Source: Siderastrea siderea
Taxonomy: Eukaryota; Cnidaria; Anthozoa; Scleractinia; Rhizangiidae
Reading direction: 5' to 3'
Assembly (NCBI GenBank): GCA_964030785.1
Contig: OZ034979.1
Span: 11,200,883-11,264,882 of the forward strand
DNA: 64,000 nt
The notes below the pieces were generated by a model that was not told where the DNA came from, made no database searches, and saw only the letters and a list, made by a program, of their open reading frames with translations. This document shows, piece by piece, positions 58,068 through 64,000 of the stretch. The first letter of the stretch is position 1; every line of letters begins with the position of its first letter. The position numbers and the translations under genes were made by a program.

Positions 58068-61000
58068 GTATTTATTTATTTTTGAAGTTTAGACATGTTT
58101 GCCAATGAAATTTGGTCCTGTGCAGCTCAATTTTGTCATGGTTTGTGGTTGAGACAAATAAATTTGGTCAGCTTAGTGCGTATAGAAACTTGGCCATCAA
58201 ATTGATCGTCGCATTTCACTAATCTATATTAATTTGTTTTTGTGCAATTTGTTTCTCCTTGATCACTGCTTTACATAGCCCTTCTTAATCTGTTGACAGA
58301 CAGGAGATGCATTCCCAGTCGCAAGCCATTACTGCACTGGAAAAACAGTATTCTGACCTGGAGAATAAGTCAAGGACTCTACAAAACAAGCTTGATAACA
58401 GCCAAAAGCTGATGGAAACAAAAGAGCAGGATATTGCAAGGTTAAAAGCAAATCTCAGCGAAGCTGAAAATTCAAGAAAACAGCAGAGTTCGCATCTCGA
58501 CACCAGGCTTGCAGAGTTGGAACATAAAGTGAAAGAGGAACAAGAAAATTGTGCTGCAGTGAAACAGGAGTTGGAAGGAACCAAAGCAGCTGTTGCAGAA
58601 AAGGAAAGCAAAATTGCTGATTTGAAATGTCACATAGAGAAACTCAACTGTACCATACAAGAGAAAGAAAAAGACTTGGGATTAAAAGAGAAGGAAATTC
58701 AAGAGTCGCAGGGAGAGGACAACAAAAAGCTTGCATCAGCACTAGAAAACATTGCCCTGTTGCAGCAGCAAAAGGCTGAGTTGGAAGTGGAGAGTCAAAA
58801 AGCATTGACGCGGATGTCGGAAGAGACTGCCACGACTGCGAAAGAGCTTGCGGGTGAAAAACAAGAAGTAGCGAAACTTAAGGAGAGAACTGTTCACTTG
58901 GAGAATGTCATCGCTAGCAAGGAGAAGGAGCACAAGGATTCTGAAGATTCTTACAAGATGTTATGTGAGAAGTTACAAAATCTAGAGACGGATTTGGCCG
59001 GTAAGGACAAGGAATGGGCACAGGAGAAAGATACGTTGTTAGAAAAAGAAAGATCATTACAGAGTGCTCTTGAAGCAATGAAGAATGATTCCAAAGCAAT
59101 GCAGCATGATTACAAGAAAGCTTGCGAGTTGGCAGACTTGAAGTCGGCAGAGACAACGGATTTGATTGACAAGTTGGAATCCTTGCAGAAGCATGTGCAT
59201 GAGCTCCAACAGAGACTGAGTCGCACTGAAGCAGTTTTGAAGGAAAAAGAAACTGCTGTCAACACACTAACGCAAGAAAAGGAAGGGATGTCCAAAGAAC
59301 AACGACTTAAAGAAGAAGAAGCTGAAAAAAAGACCAGTGAGCTTAGCCAGATGTGTGCTGATAGAAAAACAGAAATTGAAAAGTTGAAAGAAGTGGTTGA
59401 GTCTGTGAACCTGAAGTTAGATGCGTCTAAAGCTGAATTCACGGTCAAGGTGAAGGAAGTAGAAGAACTGTCTGCAAAACTACGATCTGTTGAATCGAAG
59501 TGTGAGGATTTGAAGAACTCCCTGCAAAATGTGGAAGAAAAGTTTGCAAACAGCAAAGAAATTGTACAACAGAAAGAGGCTTGCGTAAAAGAGGTTTCAC
59601 TTGAGCTAGAATCAAAGGAGAAATTGTTGTGCGAGGTGCAGCATAAGCTGACAGAAACTGAGTCAACACTTAACAAACTTCAACAAGCGCACAGTCTTCT
59701 TGAAATGCAAAGAGAGGAAGATCTAAAGCTTATGAAGAACAAAGATGAAGAGGTCGCTTCACTCGCTAAGGAGCTTAATGAGATCAGAGGTGTCACTGAT
59801 AAAGAACTTGCCGAAATGAAAGAGCATTCCAATGCCTCGCAGAATGAACTTGTGTTTATGCAAGAGAAAGCCGAAAGCTTGGAGACGTTGCTTCGCAACA
59901 AGGAGGCAGAAGTGGCAGCTGTCAATCAGGAGTTGGTGAAGGTGAACAAAGAACTTCTTGCATTGCAGCAACAGCGTACATCACAAGACGAAATTGCCAG
60001 TAAACATGAGCAAGAAAATGCGAAGTTGATCAGTGATCTTGAGCAAACGTCTTCAGTTCTTGAAGCCAGGAAAACAGAGTTAGAAGAAGCGTACGAGAAG
60101 ATGAGAAAGCTTGAGGCAGAGCATCAAACAATGCTGGAGAAGAACGCTATCGAGTTAGAGCAGTTAAAGAAAGAAGAGGCAAGTTTAAAGGAAAGTCTTC
60201 AACAAGCCAGTGCTGTGGCAGAGAGCAAAACAGAAGAGTTGAAGACAACCATGGCTCAACTGAATGCTGCAGAAGGTGAAAGGTCAGAGTTAAGCTCCAT
60301 GCTGGATGAACTTTGCAATACTAATTTTAAATTAGAGGACCAACTTACAGAGAAGACAACACAACTGGAAGAAGCATCAGCAGCGATTAAAGCAAAAGAC
60401 GAAGAGCTCTTGGAGCAAAGTACCATTGTTGACAACCTCGAGAAATCCCATGAAGAAGAGATGGTGAAAATTAAGGAACAATGCACTCTTTTGGAAAACG
60501 AAGTCTCTGAATTGCAGGCGAAGTGCACTCAGTTAGAAGGCTGTGCTCAAAGCAAGGACAGTGCGATAGCCAGTGCAAATGAAAAGACACAGGAACTGAA
60601 TGGTGAGATCTGTAAGCTTCAAGATGATCTTACTTCGAAAGTCGAGATGATTGAGGGGCTAGAGAAGGAGAAGGTGGCGCTAGCAGAAAATCTACAGCAT
60701 AAAACAACAGCCCTTGAGAATAAAGAAAAGGAACTTAGAGAAGTGTCGGACAGTTTAGTGGAGTTAAAAGCAATGGGGAAGTCAGAGGATGAAGCGACAC
60801 TCACAGAAATGGAAAAGTTGAAGAAAGAAGTCGCATGTTTGACGGAGAAGTTGGATCAAGCCAGTGTAGCAAACGAGATGAAAGATCAAGATGTAGAAAG
60901 CATAAACGAATTACTTCAAACTACAGAGGAAGAGAAAAGAAAGCTGAGTTCCCAGTTGGAGGAGATGTGTGAGAGGAAAGTTATTTTAGAAGAACAGATT

Positions 61001-64000
61001 GCAGATCTCCAGAGAAAACTTGAACAAGTGTCAGAAGTTGTTAAAACAAAAGATGAGGAGCTGTTGAACCAAAGCACAATTATAAAGAACTTCGAGAAGG
61101 GTAATGAAGAGGAAGCTGTAAAGCTAAAGGGAGAACGAGATCAGCTAGAAAACCAAGTCTCTGCGTTGCAGGAGAAGTGCATGCAATTAGAAACTTGCAC
61201 CGTAAATAAAGATGGTCAGATCAGCAGTGCAACAGAAAAAGTACAAGAACTCACCTTAGAAAATTCTAAGCTTCAAGACGATCTTGCATCAAAAGCAGAG
61301 CAGATTGAAGGAATGAATAACGAGAGATTGGCGCTAGCAGAAAATATACAGCATAAAACAACAGCCCTTGAGAATAAAGAAAAGGAACTCAGAGAAGTGT
61401 CGGACAGTTTAGTGGAGTTGAAAACAAGTGGACAGTCAGAGCATGAAGCGACACTCACAGAAATCGAAAAGTTGAGGAAGGAAGTCGCATGTTTGACGGA
61501 GAAGTTGGATCAAGCCAGTGTAGCAAACGAGATGAAAGATCAAGATGTAGAAAGCATAAATGAATTACTTCAAACTACAGATGAGGAGAAACAAAAGCTG
61601 AGTTCCCAGTTGGAAGAGTTGTCTGAGAAGAAAGTCCTTTTGGAAGAACAGATTGCAGATCTCCAGAGAAAACTGGAACAAGTGTCAGAAGTTGTTAAAG
61701 CGAAAGATGAAGAGCTGTCGAACCAGAGCACAATTATAAAGAACCTCGAGAAGGCTAATGAAGAGGAAGCTGTAAAGCTAAAGGGAGAACGAGATCAGCT
61801 AGAAAACCAAGTCTCTGCATTGCAGGAGAAGTGCATGCAATTTGAAACTTGCACCGTAAAAAAAGATGGTGAGATCAGTAGAGCAACAGAAAAAATGCAA
61901 GAACTCACCATGGAGAACTCTAAGCTCCAAGACGATCTTGCATCAAAAGCAGAGCTGATTGAAGGAATGCAGAAAGAGAGATTGACGCTAGCAGAAAATC
62001 TACAGCATAAAACAACAGCCCTTGAGAATAAAGAAAAGGAACTCAGAGAAGTTTCGGATAGATTAATGGAGTTGAAAACAAGTGGAAAGTCAGAGTATGA
62101 AGCAGCACTCACAGAAATGGAAAATTTGAGGAAGGAAGTTGCATGTTTGACGGAGAAGTTAGATCAAGCTAGTGTGGCAAACGAGATGAAGGTGCAAGAT
62201 GTTGAAAGTATGAGTAAATTACTTCAAACTGCAGATGAGGAGAAGCGAAAGCTGGGCTCCCATGTGGAAGAACTGTCTGAGAAGAATGTGCTGTTGGAAG
62301 AGCAGATTGTGAATATGAAAGAGAAGTTTGAAAAACAAGTGGCCATTCTTGAAGATAAGGAGATGAAGATAAGAGAGCTGTCTGAAAGTTTGGAAGAAGA
62401 AAAGACAAAAGTGCAAGCAGCTGTTGAGGGTCGTGAAAGTGAAGTAGAGACCGCTAAGAATGAAGTTGTAGTGTCAAAAGAGCAGCTGGAGAAACTCAGA
62501 GCAGTTGTTGAAATGAAAAATCAAGATATACAATCAAAGTGTGAGCGGTTGGAAGCAACAGAAGGAGAGAAAAAAGTTCTGATATCTAAACTGGATGAAC
62601 TGACTACACGGTGTAAGAACTTGGAAGAAAAGCAAGTTGAAATGGCAAGGAACATTGAACGGTTGTCAAATATCCTCGAAAGCAAAGATGAAGAACTTGC
62701 AGAGAAACAGCAAGTGATAGAAGAGCTTCGTCAAAAAGAGAATGATGAAAAGTTGTTCGAATTACAGGAACAGAATACTGCTCAAGGAAATGAGATTGCT
62801 TTGTTGCATGAAAAATGCACCCAGCTGGAAATTCATGTTCAAAGTAAACAAGATGCACTCATCGCCTCAGAAGCTAAGCTACAAGAGTTAGGTGATGAAA
62901 TGTGTACACTTCAGGAACTGCTCACAAAAACCAGTGACCAGGCAAGCAAAGGAAAAGAAGAATATGACGCACTGCTGATTAAACTGGAACGGAGTTCCTC
63001 TGCTCTTGAGAACAAAGAAGCGGAGCTGAGACGAGTCTTGGAATCATTCGAAGCTGAAAGAAGCACTCAGCAGTCTGAATCTGAGATACTTTGCTCGCAG
63101 AGAGAAAGTCTTAAAGAACAAGCCTCATCTCTGTCAGAGAAGCTTGAGAAAATCAATGCAGTTGTCGACGGTAAAGACCGAGAGATAACATCCATGATTC
63201 AACAGCTCAAATCTACAGAAGAAGAGAAAGCAAGGCTTGAAATTAAAGTAGATGAGCTAAGCAGCTCAATTACAACTTTGAAGGAGAAGAATGCAGACTT
63301 AGTTAACAGGATAGAACAGCTCTCTGAGGCACTGAAAAACAACCAGGATGAACTCAGCTCGAAATGTCGTACAATTGAAGAGTTACAGGAAGGAAGTGGC
63401 AAAGAAATCTCTGAATTGAAAGAACAAGACATGATACAAAAGAATCACATTTTGCAGTTGCAAGAAAAATGTAGCCAGTTGGAGGCGTGTATTGAAAGTA
63501 AGGAATCGGAGTTGAAAGATTTACGATGCAAAGTGGAAACGTCTGAGAACAGTGCCGAGGTGGAGGTTTCGCGTTTGAAAGAAGAATTGGAAAACAACAA
63601 AGTTGACTTGAGTAACAAAGAGCTAACAGAGCAGGAGCTAACAAGCAGGCTTGCAGACAAAGATCAGCGGCTTCAAGATGTAAACAAAACCGTAAACCAG
63701 CAGAAGGAAGATTTAGAGGAAATGTTGGCACAGAAAGACATGCTACAGAGGCAACTGGATGACAAGGAGTCCTTAATTGATTCACTGAACAAGAAAGTGG
63801 AGCAGCAAGAATCTGTTATGCTGGAACTGAAGCAGAAAATATTGGGTAAAGAGGAAACAAATAACTCTTTGAGAAAAGAACTCGAAAGTTTGACTAGTCA
63901 ACTCACTGAGAGTTTATCAAACGAAGAAAAAGCAACAAGCGGTAGTGAGTCACTGAACAAAAAAGTGGAAGATATGGAGGCTGTTGTGGTGGAAATAAAG
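48702..64000 (+). CDS. CENPF: Centromere protein F homologue (5' part; continues beyond the window)
   Basis: Exons: 48702-49185, 50570-50808, 55528-55813, 57501-57609, and 58300 onward, open to the last base. Phases agree at every GT-AG junction and the exons give 2273 codons so far. The N-terminus MSWAKEEWKQELSANALNKV and KQFQLDSLQASLAKQKKLTE closely follows the conserved start of vertebrate CENPF. Exon 4 into 5 (LDMECQRHNSEAV, KEKEKEHRQEM) matches a second conserved CENPF segment. The rest is almost uninterrupted heptad coiled coil rich in E, K, L, Q and S. Family knowledge: CENPF is a very large protein of the outer kinetochore and nuclear envelope that binds dynein regulators and microtubules in mitosis. 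The C-terminal kinetochore and farnesylation region is not in the window. The giant exon holds a 654-nt in-frame tandem repeat (60290-62250). The ATG at 48702 is chosen because it begins the conserved MSW motif. One or two small extra exons may lie between 50808 and 55528. Confidence 0.92.
50968..51015 (+). other. Candidate 48-nt CENPF microexon
   Basis: Between TTTTAGACAG and GTAAAG lies a 16-codon open segment (ETRLKMKMENTSNMDP) that keeps phase 0 on both sides, so it could be spliced between exons 2 and 3 without shifting the frame. The acceptor tract is weak and the peptide is not recognised. Confidence 0.3.
51700..52074. other. CENPF intron with a repeat ending in GTGCGGCCTATACGC
   Basis: Near 52030-52075 GTGCGGCCTATACGC occurs twice in tandem followed by GGTAAATACGGTA, which looks like the terminus of a dispersed element. 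No coding sequence is seen. Confidence 0.45.
52075..52686. mobile_element. Element with GKTAACSCTATT inverted ends (TTAA type) in a CENPF intron
   Basis: GGTAACCCTATTTAGCC at the left pairs with the right end GGCAGAATAGCGTTAAC. Inner G-rich and C-rich blocks (GGGGGTGGGGGGCACATTGT and TACTTTGTGCCCCCC) are also inverted. The right border is TTAA; the left has mutated to GTAA. Non-coding. Confidence 0.65.
52836..54062 (-). mobile_element. tRNA-derived SINE in minus orientation, split by a 926-bp insertion
   Basis: The 3' half (52836-52995, with GAGCCAAGGTGGCCCACATC and GGATACTAGTCCATTGCA) and the tRNA-derived head (53922-54062, with GGTGGAGAGAGACAATGTGG and TGTGCTAACCACTACACCAC) are the two halves of one copy of the SINE seen at 30429-30728. 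The break falls just after the CCACCCAGGTGTAT phrase of the SINE body. Polymerase III box sequences are still readable in the head. Confidence 0.85.
52996..53921. mobile_element. 926-bp TIR element inserted in a SINE, 6-bp target duplication TTTTAT
   Basis: The left end CCAGGCATAAGTAATCGATA and the inverted right end CCAGGTATAACTAATCGATA match at 18 of 20 bases. TTTTAT flanks both sides (52990-52995 and 53922-53927) and the flanks are the two halves of a known SINE, which confirms the borders. Both subterminal regions are dense in ATCAATGA/TCATTGAT words, which could be transposase binding sites. The open frames inside (such as 53460-53696 on + and 53166-53354 on -) are not recognised. Confidence 0.85.
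54128..54210 (+). other. Candidate extra CENPF exon (phase at its 5' end unresolved)
   Basis: TTTTTAG precedes an open segment reading ILSDEFLSEMRASSSNVKLS and NEMLPQ, ended by CAG before GTTTCT. Its end is in phase 0 as needed for the exon at 55528, but its start needs an upstream exon ending in phase 1, which I did not find. It could be real with a missed partner, or chance. Confidence 0.22.
55183..55292. mobile_element. 110-bp hairpin MITE in a CENPF intron
   Basis: GGACGAAATGTAATGAACGA and CCACTGC are matched in reverse at the right end (GCAGTGG, TCATTCATTACATTTTGTCC). No clear target duplication. Non-coding. Confidence 0.75.
56767..57060. repeat. Dispersed repeat with hairpin GGTAACCACGCATTTTTCAG in a CENPF intron
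   Basis: TTAAGGATGGTGCCTCCTTT begins the repeat and GGTAACCACGCATTTTTCAG, AGATAACTGAGC is mirrored by TCTCTGAAAAATGCGTGGTT, ACC at its right. I recall this as a widely dispersed anthozoan repeat, which is one reason for the coral assignment. Non-coding. Confidence 0.65.
58030..58068 (+). repeat. (ATT)n microsatellite in CENPF intron 4
   Basis: About 12 to 13 TTA/ATT units, then GTATTTATTTATTT. It lies some 230 bases before the giant exon. Confidence 0.95.
60290..62250 (+). repeat. Three in-frame tandem repeats of exactly 654 nt (218 codons) inside the CENPF giant exon
   Basis: The word CAGCATAAAACAACAGCCCT begins at 60695, 61349 and 62003, spacing 654 and 654. The unit runs from a SSQLEEMCE/SSQLEELSE-like start through KLQDDL, HKTTALENKEKELREVSD and KLDQASVANEMK to LLQTT. 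Copies 2 and 3 are nearly identical over most of their length; copy 1 is more diverged in its first third, and a partial fourth copy follows from about 62250. The repeats keep frame and coiled-coil register, adding 436 residues relative to a single copy. Residues are about 1037-1690 of the predicted protein. Confidence 0.92.

Noticed and set aside
58285..63785. Many open frames on the minus strand, up to 188 residues, serine- and leucine-rich
   Set aside because: They are antisense shadows of the CENPF coiled-coil exon: its GAA/GAG/AAG/CTT codon bias removes stops from the opposite strand. No splice signals or known domains.

Overview
This is a window of animal nuclear DNA. The genes are split into many short exons with GT-AG introns, and the proteins are animal-specific. 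The introns and intergenic DNA are packed with small DNA transposons (MITEs), a tRNA-derived SINE and decayed retroelements. Several of these repeats match families I associate with reef corals and other anthozoan cnidarians, so I read it as probably a stony coral. That assignment rests on recall of repeat families, not on a search.

Three protein genes are supported, all on the + strand. (1) Positions 163-4301 hold the 3' half of a threonine synthase-like 2 (THNSL2) gene: four exons in consistent phase and an intact stop. (2) Positions 24203-43661 hold a complete coding region of 20 exons and 1334 codons for a Dbl-family Rho guanine nucleotide exchange factor of the PLEKHG1/2/3 type: serine-rich N-terminus, DH domain, PH domain, long acidic/serine-rich tail. 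(3) Positions 48702-64000 and beyond hold the 5' part of a centromere protein F (CENPF) gene. It has a conserved N-terminus and then one giant coiled-coil exon, still open at the window edge, that contains a perfectly periodic 654-nt in-frame repeat.

Layout. 1-4301: THNSL2, with MITEs in its introns. 4345-4970: a tandem 106-bp repeat that carries AATAAA just after the THNSL2 stop. 5000-12300: transposon-rich, including a 4.6-kb terminal-inverted-repeat element (6870-11474) with a perfect 6-bp target duplication; it contains a 70-bp minisatellite, a tRNA-like segment, a nested foldback element and one exon-like segment. 11560-11960: a non-LTR retrotransposon tail. 12300-24200: mostly gene-free, with one TATA/TCT promoter-like site at about 12563-12617 that could be a distant first exon of the RhoGEF gene. 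24200-43661: RhoGEF gene; its introns hold a SINE-derived minisatellite, an intact SINE and many MITEs. 43662-48500: 3' UTR, foldback elements, a TTTC microsatellite and a Penelope-like retroelement remnant on the - strand. 48500-64000: CENPF promoter and gene; one intron holds a SINE split by a 926-bp DNA element.

The three genes have unrelated jobs: amino-acid phosphate metabolism, Rho signalling to the cytoskeleton, and kinetochore/mitosis. Nothing suggests co-regulation beyond adjacency. I found no convincing new multi-gene system. The most unusual signals are the CENPF internal repeat, the minisatellite grown from the middle of a SINE, and related transposon families with clean, readable target duplications.
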